Shown in pieces: positions 1 to 5,787 of a DNA stretch of 5,936 bases. Position 1 is the stretch's first letter. The number at the start of each line of letters is the position of its first letter. Both the position numbers and the translations under genes were made by a program. The notes beneath the pieces are model-generated. The model saw only the letters and a program-made list of their open reading frames with translations, made no database searches and was not told the origin of the DNA. The DNA comes from Clostridiales bacterium (GTDB lineage Bacteria; Bacillota; Clostridia; Saccharofermentanales; UBA5734): positions 1-5,936 of the forward strand of contig SLHU01000388.1 in the NCBI GenBank assembly GCA_007135995.1, read 5' to 3'.

Positions 1-411
1 AGCCGGGCCATCATCTGGGTAAATTATGTCACGCTGGCGGCGCTTCTGATTTTAGGCATTATTGCGTTTTTTATTATTTCCAATATGGTGCGGGTTGCCG
101 TATTTTCACGGGCCGAGGAAATAAATATAATGAAATATGTCGGTGCGACCAACTGGTATATACGTGTGCCATATATTGTGGAGGGCGCTTTAGTCGGTTT
201 GGCAGGTGCGCTTCTGGCCTGGGGCCTTACGAGTCTGGCCTATGACCGCATATTTGACTTGCTGATGGCTGGTGCTCAGCCGACTGATTTTCTGACGCTC
301 ATCAGCAAACAGGAGATTTCCCACCTGGTTTTACTGATTAACGCGTTAATGGGAATTGGGATCGGCGCGACTGGCAGTGCGGTATCTGTTAGAAAGCATG
401 TAAAAGTATAA
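1..411 (+). CDS. ftsX: Cell division protein FtsX, C-terminal part (5' end outside the window)
   Basis: The reading frame is open from base 1 and ends at a TAA at 409-411, giving the last 136 residues of a protein that is normally about 300 long. FtsX is the membrane subunit of the FtsEX complex, an ABC-type system that does not transport but activates peptidoglycan hydrolases at the division site. Three hydrophobic segments are visible, at about residues 8-30, 57-77 and 106-127, as expected for the last three of FtsX's four membrane helices. Between the first two lies the family's cytoplasmic signature (R-A-E-E-I-N-I-M-K-Y-V-G-A-T followed by R-x-P-x-I-V-E-G), the region that faces the FtsE ATPase. 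ftsE and the large extracellular loop of FtsX are expected just upstream. The coiled-coil M23 hydrolase downstream fits the role of the activated partner. Assignment to FtsX rather than another MacB/FtsX-family permease rests on this motif and on the neighbour. Confidence 0.9.
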   Translation, partial: SRAIIWVNYVTLAALLILGIIAFFIISNMVRVAVFSRAEEINIMKYVGATNWYIRVPYIVEGALVGLAGALLAWGLTSLAYDRIFDLLMAGAQPTDFLTLISKQEISHLVLLINALMGIGIGATGSAVSVRKHVKV

Positions 412-458
412 GCCGACATCAAATTGTCAACTGTGTAAATAAGATGTAATCTGCCAAA

Positions 459-487
459 AATGTATTTGCCGGAGATTCAGGTATAAT
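459..487 (+). promoter_or_regulatory. Candidate sigma-A promoter for the M23 hydrolase gene
   Basis: An exact TATAAT lies at 482-487, which places a start of transcription near 494 and leaves a leader of about 67 bases before the ATG at 561. The -35 region at 17-base spacing (459-464) is poor, so the promoter would be weak or need an activator. A second, weaker possibility in the same gap is TTGTCA at 424-429 with TGTAAT at 445-450, but the spacing there is only 15. The gap to ftsX is 149 bases, so a separate promoter for the hydrolase is reasonable, with or without read-through from ftsX. Confidence 0.4.
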
Positions 488-560
488 GAAGGCAAAGCAA
501 CTAGACCAACTATATAAGACGATCTGCTGATCTTAACTGGTATAAGGAGTCTTTTCGGTT

Positions 561-2075
561 ATGACCATTCTGATGAAATCTATTCGACATCCCGGAAAAC
601 GTGTCAGGCAGGCATTCTGCTTAGTGATCGCAGCTGTGCTTTCTGCCAGTTTTGCATTCACGTTGCCAAGTGATCAGGTAGGTGCCAGTTCAACCGAACA
701 AGCGTTGATGGATGCCCGTGAGAAGCAGGAAGCACTAGCTGAACAGCTGTCAGAGCTGCGGCACGAAAAAACACTGCTGAACCAGTCTCTCGAAGAATTG
801 TCAGGGGAATTGGCCTGGCTCAATGACCGCAGCGAGGAGCAGCAGCAGTTATATCGGCTGAGAACGGAACAGCTGGAAGCGGCAATTGCTGAAATGGAGC
901 TGGCTTATCGTGAATATGCCCAGGCTGAAGCGGATGTCATAGATAAGCAGGCGCAATACGTTGAACGTGTTAAAACCATGTTTGATCATCGTCATCGTTC
1001 CGTTTTTGAGGTATTCCTTGATTCCAGCAGCATCCAGGGATTTTTCACGACGCTGCAGTTCATGGCAATAGTGGCAGATACAGATCAGCAAATGCTTGAT
1101 GAACTTGAGATTGCCAAAGATCATGCTGATTTGACCAGGCGGATAGCCCGGGAAACATCTGAAGAAATGGCCGGTGTGATCAATCAGCTCCAGATCGATA
1201 TAGAGCGGATCAAAGCAGATGCGGAAGCGACCGCGCTCGACATGAATCAGCTGTCACGTCAGCTTTCTGAGCGTGAACTCGCAGAGGCTGACCTTGAGAC
1301 TGAGTCTGAAAACGTGGGTGATGAGATCGCCCAGCTTCAGCGCCAGCTAGCAGCCGAACGGGCTGCCAGAGCAACAGCCGCAGCCGAAGCGACAAGGGCA
1401 GCCGAAGCGACACGTGCTGCGCAGGCCGCTGAAGCGACTCGTGCAGCAGAGGCAACGCGGGCCGCTGAGCAGGCAGCACAGGCCGCACAGGCCGCACAGG
1501 CGACACAGGCCGCTGAGCAGGCAGCACAGGCAACTGCAGCCGCCCAGCGGGAAGCAGAAGAGCAAGATCAGGATGACAGCAGCAGCGAAACGGAATCCGA
1601 CAGCTCTTCGGACGGCTCTTCCGACAGCTCTTCGGGCGGCTCGTCCGGAACGGGTAGTTCAGGATGGACCTGGCCTGTCCCCGGACGCACTCATATCAGT
1701 TCCGGATACGGCGTCAGGACTCATCCGCTGGGCGGTTATAGAAGCATGCATACAGGTATTGATGTGCCGGCACCTTACGGGCATCCTATTGTTGCAGCAT
1801 CTGACGGTATCGTTCTTCTGGTGCGTAATCCCGTTGAAGGGCGCAACACAGGCGGGTCCGGCTATGGAAACTATATTGTCATTGATCATGGCAACGGCAT
1901 TTCAACGCTGTACGCGCATCTGAAAAATACACATGTGTCTCCCCTTCAGGAAGTAAGAGCGGGTGACCGCATCGCGACATGCGGCAGCACCGGCAGATCC
2001 ACTGGCCCTCATCTCCATTTTGAGGTGCTGGTAGATGGACGCCATACCAATCCGCTTAACTACGTCAGGCGCTGA
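561..2075 (+). CDS. Secreted coiled-coil M23 peptidoglycan endopeptidase (PcsB/EnvC-like), probable FtsEX partner
   Basis: This 504-residue exported protein should cut peptide cross-links in peptidoglycan. A basic N-terminus and a hydrophobic stretch (residues about 18-35) form a signal peptide, with cleavage probably near 32-42. Residues about 45-264 are coiled coil. Around 137-185 they carry a segment resembling the PcsB-type coiled-coil domain (V-K-T-M-F, then S-V-F-E-V-F-L-D-S-S-S). Residues about 265-331 are Ala-rich A-T-R-A-A-E repeats and 339-368 a Ser/Gly/Asp linker. The M23 domain spans 369-504. Its zinc ligands H397, D401 and H486 and catalytic histidines H453 and H484 are all present (H-T-G-I-D, Y-A-H, H-L-H), so it is predicted active. 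The start is supported by AAGGAG at 544-549, 11 bases upstream; an ATG four codons later is an alternative. FtsX lies immediately upstream, and FtsEX controls coiled-coil hydrolases such as EnvC, PcsB and CwlO in other bacteria. The hydrolase call is firm; FtsEX control is inferred. Confidence 0.9.
   Translation: MTILMKSIRHPGKRVRQAFCLVIAAVLSASFAFTLPSDQVGASSTEQALMDAREKQEALAEQLSELRHEKTLLNQSLEELSGELAWLNDRSEEQQQLYRLRTEQLEAAIAEMELAYREYAQAEADVIDKQAQYVERVKTMFDHRHRSVFEVFLDSSSIQGFFTTLQFMAIVADTDQQMLDELEIAKDHADLTRRIARETSEEMAGVINQLQIDIERIKADAEATALDMNQLSRQLSERELAEADLETESENVGDEIAQLQRQLAAERAARATAAAEATRAAEATRAAQAAEATRAAEATRAAEQAAQAAQAAQATQAAEQAAQATAAAQREAEEQDQDDSSSETESDSSSDGSSDSSSGGSSGTGSSGWTWPVPGRTHISSGYGVRTHPLGGYRSMHTGIDVPAPYGHPIVAASDGIVLLVRNPVEGRNTGGSGYGNYIVIDHGNGISTLYAHLKNTHVSPLQEVRAGDRIATCGSTGRSTGPHLHFEVLVDGRHTNPLNYVRR
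1461..1531 (+). repeat. Internal Ala-rich coding repeat with a perfect 23-base direct repeat
   Basis: Two identical 23-base copies (1461-1483 and 1509-1531, starting GCCGCTGAGCAGGC) lie 48 bases apart inside the M23 gene. They encode the same A-A-E-Q-A-A-Q-A segment. They sit in a longer degenerate repeat from about 1371 to 1550 built on A-T-R-A-A-E and A-A-Q units. The offset is a multiple of three, so recombination between copies would change the length of the segment without breaking the frame. Confidence 0.8.
1599..1646 (+). repeat. Four 12-base tandem units in the Ser/Gly linker
   Basis: Units at 1599, 1611, 1623 and 1635 follow the pattern GACAGCTCTTCG or GACGGCTCTTCC; the first and third are identical. 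They encode D-S-S-S, D-G-S-S, D-S-S-S and G-G-S-S (residues 347-362), a flexible acidic linker between the Ala-rich region and the M23 domain. The unit length keeps the frame on slippage. Confidence 0.75.
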
Positions 2076-2140
2076 CATCCCGTTTAAAGGGCAGTTGTTT
2101 TGCCTGGACGCGTGAAGTGAAAATGACACTTTTGAAAATG

Positions 2141-2154
2141 ACCCTCTGAAGGGT
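2141..2154 (+). repeat. Small hairpin in the gap before the S41 protease gene
   Basis: The sequence ACCCT-CTGA-AGGGT forms a five-pair stem with a four-base loop, 66 bases after the M23 stop codon. No run of T follows, so it is not a convincing intrinsic terminator. It could be an mRNA 3'-end structure or have no function. Confidence 0.35.
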
Positions 2155-2178
2155 ACTGAGATTAAACGAATATCATAC

Positions 2179-2223
2179 GCTGCAGTGACTGATCAGATAT
2201 TACCTGATTGAGTCAGATGCAGC
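2179..2223. repeat. 45-base interrupted inverted repeat upstream of the S41 protease gene
   Basis: Three exactly complementary blocks are nested around a 7-base centre: GCTGCA with TGCAGC, TGACT with AGTCA, and ATCAG with CTGAT. One base on the left and two on the right separate successive blocks. This gives 16 pairs. No T-run follows and the element ends 25 bases before the TTG start, so it is more likely a 5'-UTR stem-loop or a protein-binding operator than a terminator. A -10-like TATCAT at 2171-2176 lies just upstream; if it is used, the mRNA would begin at or inside the left arm. Confidence 0.6.
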
Positions 2224-2237
2224 TGGCTGAATAGAAA

Positions 2238-2242
2238 AGAGG
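2238..2242 (+). promoter_or_regulatory. Ribosome binding site supporting a TTG start
   Basis: AGAGG ends six bases before the TTG at 2249. An in-frame TGA at 2228-2230 closes the frame upstream and no in-frame ATG or GTG lies between it and the TTG. The non-ATG start is therefore well supported. Confidence 0.65.
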
Positions 2243-2248
2243 CTTGAA

Positions 2249-3700
2249 TTGAAAGAAGATAATCAGAATCATCAAGAACACAATCAGCATCAGCAGGGAC
2301 GATACCCGGCGCACGGCGAGGATGATTCTCGGCCGTTCCCGGATAACACCCAGAGTCAGTCAGGCGGCCAGTTCAGTCAGCAATATGATTCGGAGCCTGG
2401 GAGACAAGGACAGAAACAAGAGGCGTCAAAGCACCAGCTTTGGAAATATGCGGTAACCGTTCTGGTGACCGTTTTGATCACTTTTTCACTGACAGCAGGC
2501 AGCGGCCTGATGGTTCTGATGTTCATGCAGCCAGACCGTCTTCCAACCGTTGCTGATCCTGACGATCAGCTGGGTTTTCATTTCGCAGATAACGCTGAGA
2601 ACAGAGAAGCGATCGGCAAGCTCTATGAAGTATATGAAGCCATACAGAATAACTACTACGAAGACCTGAGTGATGCGCAGCTGATAGATGCAATGGCCAA
2701 AGGTCTGGTCAACGAGATGGAAAGTCCATATACGATGTATCTGACGGCTGAACAAGTCGAACGGATTGATGAATCGATGAGCGGGCAGTACAGCGGCATT
2801 GGCGCGTACGTCACACTCAATCCGGACGGCTATGTGATGATCACCGATATTATTGAAGAAAGCCCGGCCGAAGAAATCGGCCTGATGGTAGGCGATCTGT
2901 TTATGGAAGTAGATGGTGAAGACGTATCAGATTTTGGTGATGTCAATGCTGTCGCCGCTTTAGTACGGGGTATTGAAGGCACGACCGTTGATCTTGTCGT
3001 TTATCGTCCGGGCATACAGGAATATGTTGAACTGACTGCCACCAGACGTGTGATCACAACTGAAAGCGTTGTTTACCGGATGCTGACGCCGGCAATCGGC
3101 TACATCCATATCAGAGAGTTTTCGCAAAATTCAGGACAGTATTTCGTTCAGGCCATGGAAGAACTTCAGTCCCAGGGTGCGGTGGAGCTCGTTTTTGACT
3201 TAAGGAATAATACCGGCGGACTGGCGAATGAAGTCATCCTGATGCTTGATTACCTGCTGCCCGAAGCAGTGATCGCTACGTTGCAGGGCCGAAGAAATGG
3301 TGAAGCATTTAGTGAAAGCTGGATGTCAGAAAAGCAGGTCGGTGTTTCAGAAGATATGCACTACGCGATTTTGATCAATGAAATATCAGCCAGCGCGTCG
3401 GAACTTTTTGCAGGCTGTCTGCGCGATTACGAAAAAGCGTCTTTGATCGGCAAACAGACAATGGGCAAAGGGTCAGGCACCATTACGGTCCGGCTTGAGG
3501 ATGGTTCAGCGATTAACCTGACAAATTTCCTGTATTATCTGCCAAACGGTGAAAGTATTGAAGGCGTAGGTATCGCGCCCGATATCGTTGTCTCATTGCC
3601 GGACGATGCGTCTGGTCTGCCGGTTAACAGGATTCCGCAGGAGCTGGATGATCAGCTTCAGGCTGCTGTTGATTATCTGAATAACCGGGAAAGCCGCTAG
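2249..3700 (+). CDS. Membrane-anchored S41 family (C-terminal processing, Ctp-type) serine protease
   Basis: This 483-residue protein cleaves envelope or secreted proteins from the outer face of the membrane. Residues 1-64 are a hydrophilic tail rich in Q, N, H and D, and 66-93 are one membrane helix, so the rest lies outside the cell. A helical region (about 110-175) precedes a PDZ domain (about 180-265, beginning S-G-I-G), which presents substrate C-termini. The protease core follows, with D-L-R-N-N-T-G-G at 317-324 and the S-A-S-A-S-E motif at 380-385. S382 is the likely nucleophile and K407 (G-K-Q-T-M-G-K-G) the general base; their 25-residue spacing matches CtpB (S309/K334). Unlike Bacillus CtpA and CtpB there is no C-terminal peptidoglycan-binding domain. 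The TTG start has AGAGG six bases upstream. The methyltransferase gene follows after 17 bases and is probably in the same operon. The substrate is unknown; the neighbouring M23 hydrolase is a candidate by position only. Confidence 0.92.
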   Translation: MKEDNQNHQEHNQHQQGRYPAHGEDDSRPFPDNTQSQSGGQFSQQYDSEPGRQGQKQEASKHQLWKYAVTVLVTVLITFSLTAGSGLMVLMFMQPDRLPTVADPDDQLGFHFADNAENREAIGKLYEVYEAIQNNYYEDLSDAQLIDAMAKGLVNEMESPYTMYLTAEQVERIDESMSGQYSGIGAYVTLNPDGYVMITDIIEESPAEEIGLMVGDLFMEVDGEDVSDFGDVNAVAALVRGIEGTTVDLVVYRPGIQEYVELTATRRVITTESVVYRMLTPAIGYIHIREFSQNSGQYFVQAMEELQSQGAVELVFDLRNNTGGLANEVILMLDYLLPEAVIATLQGRRNGEAFSESWMSEKQVGVSEDMHYAILINEISASASELFAGCLRDYEKASLIGKQTMGKGSGTITVRLEDGSAINLTNFLYYLPNGESIEGVGIAPDIVVSLPDDASGLPVNRIPQELDDQLQAAVDYLNNRESR

Positions 3701-3717
3701 ACGGTCCCGGGGCACGC

Positions 3718-4605
3718 ATGATGATGGAAGGATCCGGTTTGAGCTGCAGCTACAATCCCCTGGCATCTGTTTATGATCTGATCCAGAAAGAGTACCAGCC
3801 CGAGCGCTGGGCAGATTATATCGCGGCTATCAATCAGCGCTTTGGCCGCGGTCATACAGATGGAGACGGACAGGATGGAAAACCCCTGATGGCTGATCTT
3901 GGTTGCGGGACCGGCCGTTTTTGCATGGCCATGGCAGAGCGCGGCTATGATACGATCGGTATTGACCTGTCACCCGCCATGCTGGAGAAAGCTCAGCAGA
4001 CATGGCTCACTGAAAAAAAACCTGTCTGTCCTTCTGATTGCGCAGATCCTCTTTTTATCAGACAGGACATCACCCGGTTTGAACTTTTCGGCACCGTCGA
4101 TCTGATGGTCAGTCTGCTGGATACGCTGAACCATATCACGTACAAGCCTGACTTGAAGCGGTTATTCCGCTTAAGTGCCAATTACTTGAATCCGGGCGGG
4201 CTGTTTATCTTTGATCTTGCTACTGAGCATCATCTGCACAGGGTTCTAGGTAATCAGGTGTTTTATGATGATCAGCAAAGCTATACGCTGCTGTGGCAAA
4301 ACACGTATTTGAAGCATCGCAAGGTCAGTATATCCGATCTCGTGCTGTTCACAGCCGATCAGGAAATGGAGACTTACAGAGACCAGAAAGGGACACCGGT
4401 ACCGGCAGATTCTGATACACCGCCGCGCTACACGCGCCACGAGCTTCAGATTATTGAACGATATTACAGCAGGCAGGATATTGAAACAATCATTGAGCCT
4501 TTGCCCCTGACGCTCATTGCCTGCTATAATCCCTTCAGCACTAAGAAAGCAGAGAAGAATGCACAGCGGCATTTTTACGTGCTTCAGCGCCTGACCTCTG
4601 AATAG
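3718..4605 (+). CDS. Class I SAM-dependent methyltransferase, substrate unknown
   Basis: The 295-residue product has a Rossmann-type methyltransferase fold. Motif I is D-L-G-C-G-T-G at 60-66, the acidic residue at the end of the second strand is D83 (I-D-L-S-P-A-M-L), and the later motifs include L-L-D-T-L-N-H-I at 133-140 and N-P-G-G-L-F-I-F-D-L at 158-167. The N-terminal Y-N-P-L-A-S-V-Y-D-L and the motif spacing match small cytosolic methyltransferases often annotated only at family level in Bacillota. Nothing seen identifies the methyl acceptor. The gene begins 17 bases after the protease gene and is followed by hslO after 68 bases, so all three are probably cotranscribed. The ATG at 3718 (one of three consecutive ATG codons) has only a GGGG at 3709-3712 upstream. 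A TTG at 3739 has GGAAGGA six bases before it and would give a product seven residues shorter, starting closer to the conserved region. Confidence 0.85.
   Translation: MMMEGSGLSCSYNPLASVYDLIQKEYQPERWADYIAAINQRFGRGHTDGDGQDGKPLMADLGCGTGRFCMAMAERGYDTIGIDLSPAMLEKAQQTWLTEKKPVCPSDCADPLFIRQDITRFELFGTVDLMVSLLDTLNHITYKPDLKRLFRLSANYLNPGGLFIFDLATEHHLHRVLGNQVFYDDQQSYTLLWQNTYLKHRKVSISDLVLFTADQEMETYRDQKGTPVPADSDTPPRYTRHELQIIERYYSRQDIETIIEPLPLTLIACYNPFSTKKAEKNAQRHFYVLQRLTSE
3726..3741 (+). promoter_or_regulatory. Alternative ribosome binding site and TTG start for the methyltransferase
   Basis: GGAAGGA at 3726-3732 is followed after six bases by an in-frame TTG at 3739-3741. This is a better initiation site than the one before the ATG at 3718, and the protease gene upstream also uses TTG. 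The alternative removes M-M-M-E-G-S-G without touching the methyltransferase fold. Confidence 0.4.
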
Positions 4606-4620
4606 AAAGGTAAGGGATTT

Positions 4621-4677
4621 ATGAATAATGGCCGCCAGCCGGCCGGTCATAAGCATGACAGGAGACAACCACTATGA
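4621..4677 (+). CDS. Possible 18-residue small ORF overlapping the hslO start
   Basis: An ATG at 4621 opens an 18-codon frame (M-N-N-G-R-Q-P-A-G-H-K-H-D-R-R-Q-P-L) that ends in TGA at 4675-4677. The stop overlaps the hslO ATG at 4674 in the classic ATGA arrangement. Upstream are AAGG (4607-4610, 10 bases away) and AAGGG (4612-4616, 4 bases away). The peptide is basic and resembles nothing I recognise. If translated, it could couple hslO translation to that of upstream messages. A short ORF of this size can arise by chance, so this is tentative. Confidence 0.3.
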   Translation: MNNGRQPAGHKHDRRQPL

Positions 4678-5669
4678 AGAATAACAACCGGAGTCAGGAT
4701 GAATCCGAAACGAACAACCTGAAGAACAATCAGACAACGTCAGATGAAAAACAGCACGCGTCTCTGATCACGGCCGATCAGGATCCTGGGGGTGATTATA
4801 TTGTCAGGGCAACTGCGCTCGACAACACAGTCAGGGCCTTCGCCTGCCGGACCAGCCTGACCTGCCGGGAAGCGACAAGGATTCATAACCTTTCGCCTGT
4901 TGCCGCCACCGCACTTGGGAGACTGATGTCAGGATTACTGATGATGGCTCACGATCTGAAAGGTGATCAGGAATCAGTCAGCGCGCTGATCAAGTCGAAT
5001 GGTCCGCTTCAGGGCATGACTGCTGTCGCTACTGGTGCCGGCACTGTCCGCGGATTCGTCAACCAGCCTGTCGTCGAAACAACCTATGCCAGACCCGGGA
5101 AATTAGACATAGGAGCGGCTGTGGGTGAAGGCACTTTGCGGGTGATTCGCGACGGCGGCCTGAAAGAACCTTATATAGGCCAGGTTAATTTACTGTCCGG
5201 AGAGATCGCTGAAGATCTGGCAGGTTATTTTTATCAGTCGGAGCAGATCCCCACAGTCGTGAGCCTGGGTGTATTGCTTGATAAGAACGGGATTCAACAT
5301 GCAGGCGGTTTGATGGTTCAGCTGATGCCTGACGCAGGCGATGATATTGCGGCTTATCTGGAAAACAGGGCAGCCGGATTCCCAGAACTGACGTTCCTGC
5401 TGCAGGAAGGCTTTAATCCTCAGCAGCTGATTGACCTTTTTATCGGAGATCCGAACATGACGTGCCACAGTTTGAAAAGCTGCGGCTATGCCTGTACCTG
5501 CAGCCGGGAACGCATGATCCGCAATTTGACGGCACTTGGCGTAATCGAAATGAAAGAACTTGCAGATGATCCTGACGGTATTGAACTGAACTGCCATTTT
5601 TGCAGCAAAACGTATCAGTTTGCGCAGTCTGAAATACGCAATCTGCTGACTGCCATGCAGGACAGATGA
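4674..5669 (+). CDS. hslO: Hsp33 family redox-regulated chaperone with an N-terminal extension
   Basis: Hsp33 is a cytosolic holdase. Oxidation releases zinc from four cysteines, the C-terminal part unfolds, and the protein then binds unfolding clients. The core begins at D41-Y-I-V-R-A-T-A and contains the family segment S-P-V-A-A-T-A-L-G-R, the G-K-L-D-I-G-A-A-V-G-E-G region, the E-P-Y-I-G-Q-V stretch, S-E-Q-I-P-T and A-G-G-L-M-V-Q-L-M-P. The zinc site is complete: C274-T-C276 and, 30 residues later, C307-H-F-C310. At 331 residues it is about 40 longer than usual, because of a polar N- and Q-rich N-terminus. AGGAGA at 4660-4665, eight bases before the ATG, supports this start, and no other ATG, GTG or TTG lies in frame before the conserved core. 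Extra cysteines at 58, 64, 264 and 270 are seen, the last two just before the zinc motif. The gene is probably expressed with the methyltransferase upstream. Confidence 0.95.
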   Translation: MKNNNRSQDESETNNLKNNQTTSDEKQHASLITADQDPGGDYIVRATALDNTVRAFACRTSLTCREATRIHNLSPVAATALGRLMSGLLMMAHDLKGDQESVSALIKSNGPLQGMTAVATGAGTVRGFVNQPVVETTYARPGKLDIGAAVGEGTLRVIRDGGLKEPYIGQVNLLSGEIAEDLAGYFYQSEQIPTVVSLGVLLDKNGIQHAGGLMVQLMPDAGDDIAAYLENRAAGFPELTFLLQEGFNPQQLIDLFIGDPNMTCHSLKSCGYACTCSRERMIRNLTALGVIEMKELADDPDGIELNCHFCSKTYQFAQSEIRNLLTAMQDR

Positions 5670-5681
5670 AATCAATATTAA

Positions 5682-5693
5682 ACTTATATAAGT
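5682..5693. repeat. AT-rich perfect palindrome after hslO
   Basis: ACTTATATAAGT is a perfect 12-base palindrome 13 bases after the hslO stop codon. Its right part (ATAAGTG, 5688-5694) is also complementary to CACTTAT at 5733-5739, so two different weak foldings exist. Neither is followed by a clear T-run. I see no convincing intrinsic terminator for hslO. The site may bind a regulator of the next promoter or contribute to a weak 3' end. Confidence 0.4.
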
Positions 5694-5752
5694 GAAAACG
5701 GCTTGCATACAGAAGCGATTGACCCAAAAAGACACTTATTTTGAAAAAATGC

Positions 5753-5781
5753 TTGCAATTGCCAGAGAGCTGATATAAAAT
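5753..5781 (+). promoter_or_regulatory. Sigma-A type promoter for the leader RNA and downstream gene
   Basis: TTGCAA (5753-5758) and TAAAAT (5776-5781) are separated by 17 bases; an overlapping TATAAA sits at 5774-5779. Four bases of the first box and five of the second agree with consensus. Transcription would begin near 5787-5789, exactly where the structured leader starts, and that supports both calls. Confidence 0.6.
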
Positions 5782-5787
5782 AGCTTT

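Noticed and set aside
515..533. Hairpin GATC-TGCT-GATC in the M23 leader
   Set aside because: Only four solid pairs are formed and extension needs a bulge and a G-T pair; this is expected by chance.
1210..1565. Long open frames on the minus strand and in another plus frame across the Ala-rich region
   Set aside because: They are shadows of GC-rich repeats in the real M23 frame. Their translations are low-complexity Leu/Arg/Cys runs with no family resemblance.
2079..2154. Intrinsic terminator after the M23 gene
   Set aside because: The only clear stem (2141-2154) has five pairs and no T-run after it; CCC...GGG near 2080-2092 is too short.
5190..5735. 181-codon minus-strand open frame antisense to hslO
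   Set aside because: It lies almost wholly inside the clearly real Hsp33 gene, has no recognisable domain, and no ribosome binding site was evident.
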